A program made the position numbers and the translations under genes. Under the pieces are notes generated by a model. That model was not told the origin of the DNA. It saw only the letters and a list, made by a program, of their open reading frames with translations, and searched no databases. From assembly GCF_042610495.1 (NCBI RefSeq), contig NZ_JBHGAP010000001.1, positions 62,001-126,000 of the forward strand: a stretch of DNA of 64,000 nucleotides, given 5' to 3'. Shown piece by piece: positions 25,258-35,313 of the stretch. Numbering within the stretch: position 1 is the first letter of the stretch; the number at the start of each line of letters is the position of its first letter. The stretch is from RU20A sp042610495 (GTDB taxonomy: Bacteria; Pseudomonadota; Alphaproteobacteria; Rhizobiales; Rhizobiaceae).

Positions 25258-28230
25258 TTGCTGATCATCCTCGCTCTCGTCGCCCTTGCCGCCGGCCTTA
25301 CGGCGCTCACCCGCGTCCGCTCGCTGTCAGGCGAGGTACAGGCCCTCAGACAGGAGGTGACGGCGCTGCGGGAAGCCGCAGCCATGCTCGAGGCGCCCGT
25401 ATCGGCGGCCTCGCCGGTTACGGAGGTGACGCAACCGCCTGAGGAACAGGCGACCCTTGCGCAGCCCCTCGCGACCGACGAGACGACACCCGCCGAGATC
25501 GCGCCGCAGACACCGCCCGGCTTTGCCACGGCTGAAGGCGATGCGGCCCGTCTGCCCGCGCGCCTCCGGCCCACGGAAGCCGAGATCGGCGACCGCATCT
25601 TCGCCGGCATCGGCACGCCTGCCACGGCTTCCGCCGATCAGCAGGCCGTCGAGCGCGCCGCCCGTGGCGAGCCGGTGCCGCGCCCAGAGGCTGCCGCGAT
25701 CGACGCCCCGCAGCCGCGAAAGGCGCAAACGCTCGAAAGCACGCTCGGCGCCCGCTGGGCCGTGTGGGTCGGCGGCCTGGCGCTGGCGCTCGGCGGCATC
25801 TTCATGGTGAAATATTCGATCGATGCCGGCCTGCTGAGCCCCGCCGTTCGGCTTGCGCTCGCGGCCCTCTTCGGCCTGCTGCTGATCGGTGCCGGCGAAA
25901 TCGTTCGTCGCCGCGCCGTTCCGGCGATTGCCGCCGAATTCGAAAATGCGATGATCCCCGGGATCCTCACGGCCGCCGGCGCCGTCACCCTCTTCGGCAC
26001 CACCTATGCGGCCTACGGGCTCTATGGCTTCCTCGGTGCGGGGACCACCTTTGCCACCCTCGCGCTCGTCTCGTTCCTCACGCTCGCGCTTTCGCTGCTG
26101 CACGGGCAGGCGCTCGCCGGCCTCGGCCTCGTCGCCGCCATGGCGACGCCCGCGCTGGTCACGAGCGAAAACCCGTCCGCCGCCATTCTCTTCGGCTACC
26201 TCTCCGTCACCCTCGTCGCAGCGCTTGCCGCCAGCCGCCTGCGTCGCTGGACGGTGGCGCCGGCCATCGCCAATATCGGCATGGGTCTGTGGGCTCTCTT
26301 CTATCTCGCCGTCGCCGAGCCCGTCGATCCGCTCATGGTCAGCCTGCCGCTGCTTCTGGTCGTCGCCGCCATGGCATTCCTGTGGCCGGGCGCTGCATCG
26401 GAAACCGAACCCGCCGAACCCGTATCCACGAACGGTGTCTCCCGCACGCTGTCTGCCGGCGAGAGGCTTTTCGCGCCGCCCTTTGTCGCCGTCGCGATCA
26501 CGGCCACGCTGGCCGTGCTGCTCCCTGCTCTCTTCATTGCCGGTCTTGCCGAAGGCTCCGGTTCCGACGCCTTGGAATGGCTGGCCCGCTCCGGCGCGAA
26601 TCTGACGGCCTTTGCGGCACTGACGATCGCGCTTGCCATGGCCGGCGCGCTGCGTCCGGGCCTTGCCGTCGCCGCGCCGGCAGCGCTGATCGCCGCCATC
26701 GGGGGCATGACCGTGCTGACCTCCGCCGGCCTGCTGCTGATCGGCGTGACGGTCTTTGCCGGCGTCAGCCCGGATGTCTTCCTGCCACCCGGACCCGGGC
26801 CGTGGACGGTCACCGGAACCGGCATGGCGCTGTCGGCCATCTTTCTCTTCATCGGCGGCCTCGTGCAGCGCCGCTTCGCCGAACCCCGGCCGGATTTCGC
26901 GACCCTCTGGGCCGTCCTCATGGCACTGGCGCCGGCAGCACTGACAACGCTCACCTTCGTCGCGCTCGGCACCTACTCCGTCGATTGGCCGCATGGCCTC
27001 TTCGCGCTTGCGGCCGCCATCACCCTCGTCGGTCTGGCGGAGCTCCGCTCGCGCATCGGCGGCAAGGGCACCGACACCGCCATCTTCTGGATGCTCGCAG
27101 GCGCAACCTATCTCGTCATCCTCGCGCTTCATGCCCTGACAGATGGCCTCGCCACCACCATCGGCATTGCTCTCGCCGGCGCGCTTTTCGTGGCCGGCAC
27201 CCGGCTTCGCGCCTGGCGGGCGCTGCCCTGGGCTATGGTCGCCACAAGCCTCGCGGTCGCCGTGCGCATCCTGTTCGACCCCACCATCGTCGGCCCCGAA
27301 CACCTCTCCACCACGCCGGTCTTCAACCAGCTTCTGGCCGGCTACGGGGTTCCCGCGCTGCTGCTGGCGCTGGCCGCCTTCGAGCTGCGCCGCTGGCCGG
27401 AGATGCGGGTGGTGCAGGTTATCCAGGCACTGGCGAGCCTCTTCGTGCTGCTGACGATCGCCATCCTCGTTCGCCACGGGCTCACCGGCGGCGTTCTCGA
27501 CAGCCGCACGCCGACGCTCGGCGAACAGTCGATCTACACGCTACTCGCCATCGGCGCCTCCGCCGTCTTCCTGCGGCTGGACCTCAAGGCCCCGAGCCCG
27601 GTCTTCCGCATCGGCGGCATGCTGGTCGGCTGCCTCTCCATGCTCTCGGTGCTCTCGGCCCATCTCTTCGGGCTCAATCCCTATTTCACCGGCGAGCGGC
27701 TGGGCAGCCTGCCGGTCATCGATCTGCTCTTCATCGGCTATCTCCTGCCGGCGGCGGGCTATGTCCTGCTCGCCCGCGAGGCGCGCAACCGGCGCCCGGA
27801 GCCCTATGTAGCGGCCTTGGCCGTCACCGGCGCCGTTCTCGCCTTCACCTGGGCGACGCTCTCGGTGCGCCGCTTCTGGCAGGGCGAGACGATCCCCGAC
27901 TGGAAGGGCATTCTGCAGGGGGAAATGTACACCTACTCGGTCGTCTGGCTTCTGCTCGGCGTCATCCTGCTGCTCGTCGGCCTGCGCCTGCGCTCGCGCG
28001 TCGTGCGCATCGCTTCTGCCGTCCTCGTCTTCCTCTCGGTCGCCAAGGTCTTCCTGTTCGATATGGCGCAGCTCGAAGGCTTCCTGCGGGCGCTGTCCTT
28101 CATCGGGCTCGGCGCGGTGCTGATCGGCATTGGCCTCTTCTATCAGCGGATTCTCTCGCGTATGTCCGACGAGGAACCCGCCGCCCCGCCGGCCGATTCG
28201 GCTGAGGAACAGAAGAATGCAGATGCCTGA
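25258..28230 (+). CDS. DUF2339 multi-pass membrane protein
   Basis: About 990 residues from TTG at 25258, chosen because CGGAG lies 6 bases before it and the product then begins directly with a membrane segment (LLIILALVALAAG). GTG at 25186 would add 24 residues. A membrane helix is followed by a short coiled coil (VRSLSGEVQALRQEVTALREAA), an Ala/Pro-rich linker, and a very long array of hydrophobic segments starting at LGARWAVWVGGLALALGGIFMVKYS, the DUF2339 hallmark. Function unknown. Its stop overlaps the HD hydrolase start region. Confidence 0.88.
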   Translation: MLIILALVALAAGLTALTRVRSLSGEVQALRQEVTALREAAAMLEAPVSAASPVTEVTQPPEEQATLAQPLATDETTPAEIAPQTPPGFATAEGDAARLPARLRPTEAEIGDRIFAGIGTPATASADQQAVERAARGEPVPRPEAAAIDAPQPRKAQTLESTLGARWAVWVGGLALALGGIFMVKYSIDAGLLSPAVRLALAALFGLLLIGAGEIVRRRAVPAIAAEFENAMIPGILTAAGAVTLFGTTYAAYGLYGFLGAGTTFATLALVSFLTLALSLLHGQALAGLGLVAAMATPALVTSENPSAAILFGYLSVTLVAALAASRLRRWTVAPAIANIGMGLWALFYLAVAEPVDPLMVSLPLLLVVAAMAFLWPGAASETEPAEPVSTNGVSRTLSAGERLFAPPFVAVAITATLAVLLPALFIAGLAEGSGSDALEWLARSGANLTAFAALTIALAMAGALRPGLAVAAPAALIAAIGGMTVLTSAGLLLIGVTVFAGVSPDVFLPPGPGPWTVTGTGMALSAIFLFIGGLVQRRFAEPRPDFATLWAVLMALAPAALTTLTFVALGTYSVDWPHGLFALAAAITLVGLAELRSRIGGKGTDTAIFWMLAGATYLVILALHALTDGLATTIGIALAGALFVAGTRLRAWRALPWAMVATSLAVAVRILFDPTIVGPEHLSTTPVFNQLLAGYGVPALLLALAAFELRRWPEMRVVQVIQALASLFVLLTIAILVRHGLTGGVLDSRTPTLGEQSIYTLLAIGASAVFLRLDLKAPSPVFRIGGMLVGCLSMLSVLSAHLFGLNPYFTGERLGSLPVIDLLFIGYLLPAAGYVLLAREARNRRPEPYVAALAVTGAVLAFTWATLSVRRFWQGETIPDWKGILQGEMYTYSVVWLLLGVILLLVGLRLRSRVVRIASAVLVFLSVAKVFLFDMAQLEGFLRALSFIGLGAVLIGIGLFYQRILSRMSDEEPAAPPADSAEEQKNADA

Positions 28231-28885
28231 TCCGCGCCTGAAGGCGCTTGCCGCCGCCTTCGCCCCGGAGCACGAACTGGCCGCCCAGCTTCTGCCGCTC
28301 GTCATCGTCAGCGATGATGGCTCGCACGATGCCGCCCATCTCATCCGCGTGTGGAAGAACGTGCTGCGCATCCGCCGCGGCGAGGGCGGCAATGTCCGTG
28401 TGCTCGCCGCCGCGACGCTCCTGCATGATTGCGTGGCCGTGGAGAAGAACGCGGAAAATCGCGCCGACGCCTCGCGTCTCGCCGCCGAGCGCGCCTACGA
28501 AATCCTCGACCAGCACGGCTGGCGCAGCACCGACATGATGGCGGTGGCGCATGCCGTCCTCGCCCACAGCTTCTCCGCCGGCATTCCGCCGGAAACGCTG
28601 GAGGCGAAGATCCTGCAGGATGCCGACCGGCTGGATGCCCTCGGCATGGTGGGGGCGGCGCGCTGCTTCTACATCGCCGGCCGCTTCGGCAGCGGTCTTT
28701 ACGATCCGCTTGATCCCATGGCGCGCGCCCGGCCGCTGGACGACAAGGCCTTTGCGCTCGATCATTTCGAAACCAAGCTCTTCAAGCTCGCCGACGGTTT
28801 CCAGACCGGCACGGGCCGCAAGCTGGCGCAGGAACGCCACGAGCGCCTGGGCCTGATCCGCGAGCTTCTGCTCGACGAAATCTGA
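28217..28885 (+). CDS. HD-domain phosphohydrolase
   Basis: 222 residues. The HD motif is LLHDCVAVEKN; the later conserved aspartate is in LQDADRLDALG. These are metal-dependent phosphohydrolases of the YedJ-like group, probably on nucleotides. GAGGAA lies 7 bases before the ATG at 28217, and a second ATG is at 28223. The coding region overlaps the DUF2339 stop by 14 bases, so the two are probably co-translated. Confidence 0.88.
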   Translation: MQMPDPRLKALAAAFAPEHELAAQLLPLVIVSDDGSHDAAHLIRVWKNVLRIRRGEGGNVRVLAAATLLHDCVAVEKNAENRADASRLAAERAYEILDQHGWRSTDMMAVAHAVLAHSFSAGIPPETLEAKILQDADRLDALGMVGAARCFYIAGRFGSGLYDPLDPMARARPLDDKAFALDHFETKLFKLADGFQTGTGRKLAQERHERLGLIRELLLDEI

Positions 28886-28962
28886 TTCCGGATCAGCCGC
28901 TTGCCGGCGTTTCCGGATTCAGTCTCTCACGCTGTTGATTCAGTTCCTGAAGGGGACATCCG

Positions 28963-29808
28963 ATGAAGGTCGCCGGCCTCAACATTCACCCGCTGAAGAG
29001 CGCCCGCGCCATTCCGCTGCAAAGCGTCCTATGCCGGCTGGACGGCTTTGCTGATGACCGCCGCTTTCTCCTGACCGAGCCCGACGGCGCGGCCATCACC
29101 CAGCGCGAGCTGCAGATGCTGGCGCAGGTGACAGCCACGCCCGTGCCGGGCGGCGTCGCGTTGACGCTGGGTGAAAGACGCCTGACGGTAACCTTCGATC
29201 CCGCCCGCCGCCGCGCCGTCTCCGTCTGGGGCACGCCCATCGACGCCGCGCTCGCCGAAGATGCGATCAACGACACGTTGTCCGGCTGGTTCGGCCGTCC
29301 GGTGGCACTTGCCCATATGGATGCGCTGGCCCGGCGCGGCGTCAACGATCCCGGCGCCGGGGCGGATGCAGCGGTCGGCTTTGCCGACGAATACCCGATC
29401 CTCGTCACCACCACGGCCTCGCTTGCCGATCTCAATACCACGCTCGCCGAGAAGGGCCAGCCGCCTGTTGGCATGGACCGCTTCCGCACCAATATCCTCA
29501 TTGAGAACGAGACTCCCTGGGACGAAGACCTGTGGGAGGCGATCGAGATCGGCGGCCTGCGCTTCGACCTGCTGAAACCCTGCACCCGTTGCATCATGAC
29601 CACCCAGGACCAGATGACCGGAGAGCGCATCGGCGGCAACCCCGTCGAGGCGCTGGCCGTGAAGCGCATGTCCGCAGACCGTCGCGTGTCCGGCGTGCTC
29701 TTTGGCTGGAATGCCGTCGTGCGCGGCGAGGGGCGCCTCGGCGTTGGCGACACCGTCACAGTTCTGTCCCGTCGCGCCGAGCGCTGGCCGCTCCGGGTCC
29801 GCAACTGA
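28963..29808 (+). CDS. MOSC-domain protein (YcbX/mARC type)
   Basis: 281 residues. The N-terminal MOSC_N beta-barrel domain starts with VAGLNIHPLKSARAI; the MOSC domain (about 120-275) contains MDRFRTNILI and LLKPCTRCIMTTQDQMTG, where the cysteine is the molybdenum ligand in mARC/YcbX proteins. They reduce N-hydroxylated compounds. AAGGGGA precedes the ATG. Confidence 0.9.
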   Translation: MKVAGLNIHPLKSARAIPLQSVLCRLDGFADDRRFLLTEPDGAAITQRELQMLAQVTATPVPGGVALTLGERRLTVTFDPARRRAVSVWGTPIDAALAEDAINDTLSGWFGRPVALAHMDALARRGVNDPGAGADAAVGFADEYPILVTTTASLADLNTTLAEKGQPPVGMDRFRTNILIENETPWDEDLWEAIEIGGLRFDLLKPCTRCIMTTQDQMTGERIGGNPVEALAVKRMSADRRVSGVLFGWNAVVRGEGRLGVGDTVTVLSRRAERWPLRVRN

Positions 29809-29988
29809 CGGCATCCCCGGTCGCTTCCATCTCTTGCGTCGATGGAAGGCCGGGGGATCGATCAAATGGCGTGAACTGTCGCTCAATTTATTTCGATATA
29901 TCCGGGCATCCCCTGCCGCTATCTTCGAGGCCAAGGGATTCCCGCGCGACGGTCATGCGGGCTGCACCCGCAGGACGGAGATCCGCCG

Positions 29989-31230
29989 ATGTCGCTTTCC
30001 TCCACCGCCAGCCGCACGGTCGGCGCAGGGCCGGCCGCCTTGCCCTGGCTGATCATCGCCGCCGGCTCCATCGTCGCCATGCTGACCTTCGGTCCGCGCT
30101 CGGCCATGGGCTTCTTTCAGCTGCCCATGTTGCAGGACACCGGCTGGGACCGCACCACCTTCGGTCTTGCCATGGCGGTGCAGAACCTGTGCTGGGGCCT
30201 TGGCCAGCCCGTCTTCGGTGCAATCGCCGACCGCTTCGGCACCTGGCGCGTGCTGCTCTTGGCGGGTGTGCTCTATGCGAGCGGCCTTGCCCTGATGTCG
30301 CTCGGCCATGCGCCGGCCACCCTTTACATCGGCGGCGGCGTGCTGGTCGGCCTCGGGGTCGGTGCCGGCTCCTTCGGCATCGTGCTCTCCGCCTTCGCGC
30401 GCAATGTCGCGCCCGAGCGCCGCTCCATGGCCTTCGGCATCGGCACGGCGGCGGGGTCGGCCGGCATGTTCCTGTTTGCGCCGCTTTCGCAGGCGCTGAT
30501 CTCCGCCTATGGCTGGTCCGACAGCCTGCTGGTGCTCGCAGCCCTCATGCTGCTCGTGCCGGTCGTTGCCATTCCGCTGGCCGGCAACGCCTGCTCTGGC
30601 AGCCAGAAGGAGGCGATCTACAAGCAGTCGATCGGTGAGGCGCTGAAGGAAGCCTTCGGCCACAAGAGCTACGTCCTGCTCGTCTCCGGCTTCTTCGTCT
30701 GCGGCTATCAGGTTGCCTTCATCACCGCGCATTTCCCGGCCTATATCGGCGATATCGGCATCGATGCCCGCTACGCCGTGCTGGCGCTGGCCCTCATCGG
30801 TTTCTTCAACATCATCGGCTCGCTCAGTGCCGGCATCATCGGCCAGCGCTGTTCCAAGCCCTATTTCCTGTCGCTGATCTATATCGGCCGCTCCATCGCC
30901 GTCTCCGCCTTCCTGCTGCTGCCGCAGACGCCGACCTCCGTCATCGTCTTCGCCGTCGTCATGGGCCTGCTCTGGCTCTCCACCGTGCCCCCAACGAACG
31001 GCCTCGTCGCCATCATGTTCGGCACTGGGCATCTTGGCCTGCTCGGCGGGATCGTCTTCCTCTCCCACCAGATCGGCTCGTTTCTGGGCGTCTGGATGGG
31101 CGGCTACCTCTACGATCACTTCGGCTCCTACGATCCGGTCTGGTGGGTCGGCGTGGCGCTGGGGGTCTTCGCCGCCATCGTCCACTGGCCCATCCAGGAA
31201 CGCCCCATCGCCCGCCCGGCGGCCGCGTGA
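29989..31230 (+). CDS. Major facilitator superfamily transporter
   Basis: 413 residues with about 12 membrane helices in two halves. The loop 2-3 motif is GAIADRFGTWR, close to the MFS G-x3-D-R-x-G-R signature. It resembles the oxalate/formate antiporter-like (OFA) and monocarboxylate carriers, but the substrate cannot be told. GGAGA precedes the ATG. It lies upstream of the nad operon, 166 bases before nadA, with no co-transcription implied. Confidence 0.85.
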   Translation: MSLSSTASRTVGAGPAALPWLIIAAGSIVAMLTFGPRSAMGFFQLPMLQDTGWDRTTFGLAMAVQNLCWGLGQPVFGAIADRFGTWRVLLLAGVLYASGLALMSLGHAPATLYIGGGVLVGLGVGAGSFGIVLSAFARNVAPERRSMAFGIGTAAGSAGMFLFAPLSQALISAYGWSDSLLVLAALMLLVPVVAIPLAGNACSGSQKEAIYKQSIGEALKEAFGHKSYVLLVSGFFVCGYQVAFITAHFPAYIGDIGIDARYAVLALALIGFFNIIGSLSAGIIGQRCSKPYFLSLIYIGRSIAVSAFLLLPQTPTSVIVFAVVMGLLWLSTVPPTNGLVAIMFGTGHLGLLGGIVFLSHQIGSFLGVWMGGYLYDHFGSYDPVWWVGVALGVFAAIVHWPIQERPIARPAAA

Positions 31231-31356
31231 AACACCTTCGTCGTCCTGCCGGGCGGCCGCACCCGTCGCCGTCCGGCAAGATTTCGCAGTCTTGAATTCC
31301 GTCACAAAAGCTTCTAAATCCATGCCGCCGGCAAAGCCGGTTTTGTTTTTGGCCTT

Positions 31357-31380
31357 CTTTTGCTCATTTTGAGCATAAAG
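31357..31380. promoter_or_regulatory. Palindromic operator candidate upstream of nadA (NadQ site?)
   Basis: TGCTCA-ttt-TGAGCA (31361-31375) is a perfect 6-bp inverted repeat, flanked by CTTT and AAAG that extend the symmetry. It sits 22 bases before the nadA start, inside the 5' region. A NadQ-like regulator gene lies 6 kb away. It is the only symmetrical site in the gap, so it is the best operator candidate; direct binding is inference. Confidence 0.6.
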
Positions 31381-31396
31381 GTTCGAGGAGGGTGCC

Positions 31397-32473
31397 ATGA
31401 ATATGAACGTCGGTTCGATCGTCCCGGAAACGCCGGCCGAGGGCAGCGCCGCCGCCCGTTTCGGCGTGCTGGCGCGCCCCGACCTCACCTTCACGCCCGA
31501 GATTGCCCGCGAGACGGCCGATCTCTACGAGAAGGTGAAAGACTTCATCCCCGCCTTCGAATGGCCCGTCTATGCGCCCTATGTTCACGCCATCAACCGG
31601 CTGAAGAAGCAGCGCAACGCCGTCATCCTTGCCCACAATTACCAGACGCCGGATATCTTCCACTGCGTCGCCGACATAGCAGGTGACAGTCTCCAGCTTG
31701 CCCGCGACGCGACGAAGGTGGATGCCGAGATCATCATCCAGTGCGGCGTGCACTTCATGGCCGAGACTTCCAAGCTCCTGAACCCGGAAAAGACCGTGCT
31801 GATCCCCGACAGCAAGGCCGGCTGTTCTTTGTCGGAATCGATCACCGGCGCGGATGTGCGCCTGCTGAAGCAGCGCTATCCGGGCGTGCCGGTCGTCACC
31901 TATGTCAACACCTCCGCCGACGTGAAAGCCGAGACGGACATCTGCTGCACCTCCGCCAACGTGCTGTCGGTTGTCGAGAGCCTGGAGAGCGACACTGTCC
32001 TCTGCATTCCCGACGAATATCTGGCGCTGAACGTCGCCCGCCAGACGAAAAAGAAGATCCTCACCTGGAAGGGCCACTGCGAGGTGCACGAGCGCTTCAC
32101 GGCGGCCGAACTGCTGGCCTACAAGGAGGCCCATCCCGGCCTCGAGATCATCGGCCATCCCGAATGCCACCCGGATGTCATTGCCGTCTGCGATTTCGCC
32201 GGCTCCACCTCCGGCATGATCAACTACGTCCGCGATCACCGGCCGAACCGCGTGCTCCTCGTTACCGAATGCTCCATGGCCTCCAACATCCAGGCCGAGC
32301 TTCCCGACGTCGATTTCGTCAAGCCCTGCAACCTCTGCCCGCACATGAAGCGCATCACGCTGCCGAAGATCCTCGACAGCCTGCTTTCGATGACCGAGGA
32401 AGTGACCATCGATCCCGCCATCGCCGAGCGCGCCCGCGGCTCGGTGGAGCGCATGATCAATCTGAAGATCTGA
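31397..32473 (+). CDS. nadA: Quinolinate synthase
   Basis: 358 residues. It condenses iminoaspartate with dihydroxyacetone phosphate to quinolinate using a [4Fe-4S] cluster. Cluster cysteines are expected in QCGVHFMAE, CCTSAN and CNLCPHMK. LAHNYQTPDIFHCVADIAGDS is the characteristic substrate loop region. GGAGG lies 7 bases before the ATG at 31397; ATG at 31403 is an alternative. First gene of nadA-nadB-nadC. Confidence 0.97.
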   Translation: MNMNVGSIVPETPAEGSAAARFGVLARPDLTFTPEIARETADLYEKVKDFIPAFEWPVYAPYVHAINRLKKQRNAVILAHNYQTPDIFHCVADIAGDSLQLARDATKVDAEIIIQCGVHFMAETSKLLNPEKTVLIPDSKAGCSLSESITGADVRLLKQRYPGVPVVTYVNTSADVKAETDICCTSANVLSVVESLESDTVLCIPDEYLALNVARQTKKKILTWKGHCEVHERFTAAELLAYKEAHPGLEIIGHPECHPDVIAVCDFAGSTSGMINYVRDHRPNRVLLVTECSMASNIQAELPDVDFVKPCNLCPHMKRITLPKILDSLLSMTEEVTIDPAIAERARGSVERMINLKI

Positions 32474-32480
32474 CGCTTTT

Positions 32481-32514
32481 GCCCTGCGGCGCGAATGAAT
32501 CCGCGCCGCAGGGC
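32481..32514 (+). other. Intercistronic 13-bp hairpin between nadA and nadB
   Basis: Perfect 13-bp GC-rich stem (32481-32493 with 32502-32514), loop AATGAATC, starting 8 bases after the nadA stop. No U-tract follows, so it is not a normal terminator. It could stabilise the nadA 3' end or set the nadA:nadB ratio. Confidence 0.65.
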
Positions 32515-32561
32515 CAGAAAGTGGAAAGGCCCGGGGAGAGGGCCGGGGAAGGACCACGCCT

Positions 32562-34160
32562 ATGCTGACCGACAATTTCCGCCCGCAGAGTTTTAACGGC
32601 GTCGATGACATCGTCATCGTCGGCGGTGGTCTCGCGGGGCTTTTCTGCGCTCTAAAGCTCGCGCCGCGGCCCGTCACCATTCTGGCCGCGGCCCCCATCG
32701 GCTTCGGCACCTCATCGGCCTGGGCGCAGGGCGGCATCGCGGCGGCGATGGGGCAGGGGGATACGGTCGACAAGCACGTGGCCGACACGATTGCGGCCGG
32801 TGCCGGCATCGTGGACGAGAAGGTCACGCGCCTGATGGTCTCCGAGGCCGCCGACCGCATCCACGATCTCCTCGGCTACGGCGTACCCTTCGACCGCGAT
32901 CTCGAAGGCAAGCTCATTCTCTCGCGCGAAGCCGCCCATTCCGAGCGCCGCATCGTGCGGGTCAAGGGCGACATGGCCGGAAAGGCCATCATGGAGGCCC
33001 TGATCGCCTCGGTGCGCGCCACGCCTTCCATCCGCGTGCTCGAAGGCTATGTGGTGGAGGAACTGATCCGCGAGGGCCGCTTCATCGCCGGCGTCGTCGC
33101 GCGGCCCGATGCCGGGCAGTCGAAGAAGCGCGCCGTCTTTCCGGCCCGCGCCGTCGTGCTCTGCTCGGGCGGCATCGGCCATGTCTATGCCGTCACCACC
33201 AATCCGTGGGAGGCCTGCGGGCAGGGCGTGGGCATGGCCGCCCGCATCGGCGCCATCGTGGCCGATCCCGAATTCGTGCAGTTCCACCCGACTGCCCTCG
33301 ATATCGGCCGCGATCCCGCGCCACTTGCCACCGAAGCCCTGCGCGGCGAAGGCGCGACGCTGGTGGATCGCAACGGCCAGCGCTTCATGCCGGCCATCCA
33401 TCCGGATGCCGAGCTCGCGCCCCGCGACATCGTCTCGCGCGGCGTCTTCGCCTCCATCGAGGCCGGAAACGGTGCGTTTCTCGATTGCCGGGAAGCGCTC
33501 GGCGAGCGCTTTCCGGAGGCCTTCCCGACCGTCTATGCCTCCTGCATCGGCGCCGGCATCGACCCGGTGACGCAGCCGATCCCGGTGGCACCTGCCGTGC
33601 ATTACCATATGGGTGGCGTCCTGACGGATGCGGAAGGGCGCACCTCCATCGACGGTCTCTGGGCGGCCGGCGAGGTGGCCTCGACCGGCGTGCACGGCGC
33701 CAACAGGCTTGCCTCGAATTCGCTGCTGGAAGCCGTGGTGTTTGCCGCGCGCATCGCCGAAAGCATCAAGGGCAGCATGCCCGCCGCCAAGCTTGTCGGC
33801 TGGGGCAATACCGAAGGCGAGAGCGACGATCCCGTCACGCTGGCCGACAGCCCGCAGCTCAAGGCGCTGCGCCGCCTGATGACCGACCATGTCGGGGTGG
33901 TGCGCAACCGCGAGGGGCTTGCCCATGCCATCCGCCGCATCGCGGAGCTGGAGCGGGAAAACACCCGTCTGCGCTTCACCAACATCGTCACCACCGCCAA
34001 GCTCATCACCGCCGGTGCCTGGGTCCGCACCGAAAGCCGCGGTGGCCACTATCGCAGCGATTATCCCGCCAGCGATCCGGCCCTCCGGCACCGCACCTAC
34101 CTGACGCTGGACGAAGCCGACGGCATCATCGCCGAGCTTGCCGAGACAGCCGCCGCCTGA
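32562..34160 (+). CDS. nadB: L-aspartate oxidase
   Basis: 532 residues. A flavoprotein that makes iminoaspartate for NadA. FAD-binding GGGLAGLFCAL at the N-terminus; SSAWAQGGIAAAMG and the substrate-site block HYHMGGVLTDAEGRTS plus GANRLASNSLLEAVVF are family hallmarks. C-terminal helical domain about 420-525. The stop lies 25 bases before nadC. Confidence 0.96.
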   Translation: MLTDNFRPQSFNGVDDIVIVGGGLAGLFCALKLAPRPVTILAAAPIGFGTSSAWAQGGIAAAMGQGDTVDKHVADTIAAGAGIVDEKVTRLMVSEAADRIHDLLGYGVPFDRDLEGKLILSREAAHSERRIVRVKGDMAGKAIMEALIASVRATPSIRVLEGYVVEELIREGRFIAGVVARPDAGQSKKRAVFPARAVVLCSGGIGHVYAVTTNPWEACGQGVGMAARIGAIVADPEFVQFHPTALDIGRDPAPLATEALRGEGATLVDRNGQRFMPAIHPDAELAPRDIVSRGVFASIEAGNGAFLDCREALGERFPEAFPTVYASCIGAGIDPVTQPIPVAPAVHYHMGGVLTDAEGRTSIDGLWAAGEVASTGVHGANRLASNSLLEAVVFAARIAESIKGSMPAAKLVGWGNTEGESDDPVTLADSPQLKALRRLMTDHVGVVRNREGLAHAIRRIAELERENTRLRFTNIVTTAKLITAGAWVRTESRGGHYRSDYPASDPALRHRTYLTLDEADGIIAELAETAAA

Positions 34161-34185
34161 GGAAATGCCACTTAAGGAACCCGCC

Positions 34186-35100
34186 ATGTCCGACCGTCCC
34201 GCCGCTTTCCCGCCCTTCCTGCCGCCGGTTCTCGTGGAAGAGCAGGTGCGCGCCGCGCTGAAGGAAGATCTCGGTCGCGCCGGCGACATCACCACGGCCG
34301 CCACCATTGGGCCGGAAAAGCGCGCCACCGCCGAGCTCAACGTGCGTGAAGCCGGCGTGATTGCCGGCCTGGTGCCCGCCGCGCTCGCCTTTCGCCTCGT
34401 CGATCCCGCACTCACCTTCGAGCCGCTGGTCGAAGACGGCGCCCGCGTTGCTGCGGGTACTGCGATTGCCCGCGTCTCCGGCCCGGCCCGCGGCCTGCTC
34501 TCGGGCGAGCGCGTGGCGCTCAACTACCTCATGCACCTCTCGGGCGTCGCGTCCTATACGGCGCGCTTCGCCGATGCCATCGCCCACACCCAGGCCCGCG
34601 TCACCTGTACCCGCAAGACGCTGCCCGGCCTGCGGGCGCTCGAAAAATACGCGGTACGCCTCGGCGGCGGCTCCAGCCACCGCTACGGTCTCGATGACGC
34701 CGTGCTCATCAAGGACAACCATATCGCCGTTGCCGGCAGCGTGGCCGGCGCAGTTCTTGCAGCGCGCGCCTATTGCGGCCATCTCGTGCGGGTCGAGGTG
34801 GAGGTGGACAGTCTCGACCAGATGCGCGAAGCGCTGACCGCGTCGCCGGATGTCATCCTGCTCGACAACATGGGACCGGAAACGCTGGCCGAAGCCGTCG
34901 CCATTAACCGCGCCCATGCGGGCCTGACGGAAGACAGCTACCGTCAAAACCCGCGTCGCACGCAACTCGAGGCATCCGGCAACGTCAACATCTCGACCAT
35001 CGCCGCGATTGCCGGATCGGGCGTGGACTACATCTCGACCTCGAAGATCACCATGGCCGCCCCGACGCTGGATATCGGGTTGGATATTTCGATCTCCTAA
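34186..35100 (+). CDS. nadC: Nicotinate-nucleotide pyrophosphorylase (carboxylating)
   Basis: 304 residues. It converts quinolinate and PRPP to nicotinate mononucleotide. Markers: EDLGRAGDIT near the N-terminus, TRKTLPGLRALEKYAVRLGGGSSHR, and LKDNH-like IKDNHI; the C-terminus has ILLDNMGPE and EASGNVN. Start at MSDRP because AAGGA lies 8 bases upstream; the ATG at 34165 has GAGGAA too close to it. Last gene of the operon. Confidence 0.96.
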   Translation: MSDRPAAFPPFLPPVLVEEQVRAALKEDLGRAGDITTAATIGPEKRATAELNVREAGVIAGLVPAALAFRLVDPALTFEPLVEDGARVAAGTAIARVSGPARGLLSGERVALNYLMHLSGVASYTARFADAIAHTQARVTCTRKTLPGLRALEKYAVRLGGGSSHRYGLDDAVLIKDNHIAVAGSVAGAVLAARAYCGHLVRVEVEVDSLDQMREALTASPDVILLDNMGPETLAEAVAINRAHAGLTEDSYRQNPRRTQLEASGNVNISTIAAIAGSGVDYISTSKITMAAPTLDIGLDISIS

Positions 35101-35313
35101 GGTCCGGCGCCGGCAGTCGTGATCCGTTGTGCGATCCGGCAAGGTCGCACTCACTCTAATTGCTTTTCAACAGTCCGGCGCCCGGCCCGAGGCTCCGCAC
35201 GCTTGTCTACGTCCCGGCCTTTCGCCCGCGATGATAGAACGTGGAAATCTTTGAGTTGCGTAAAGGCAATTCTGAATTGATTACGATATGTAAATGATAT
35301 GAATCATAGAAAC

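Noticed and set aside
25764..28205. 813-codon open frame in another frame of the DUF2339 gene
   Set aside because: Arg/His/Pro-rich frame-shifted product of a membrane protein gene; no start or domain.
32481..32514. Terminator between nadA and nadB
   Set aside because: There is no U-tract after the stem, and nadB continues the same pathway on the same strand.
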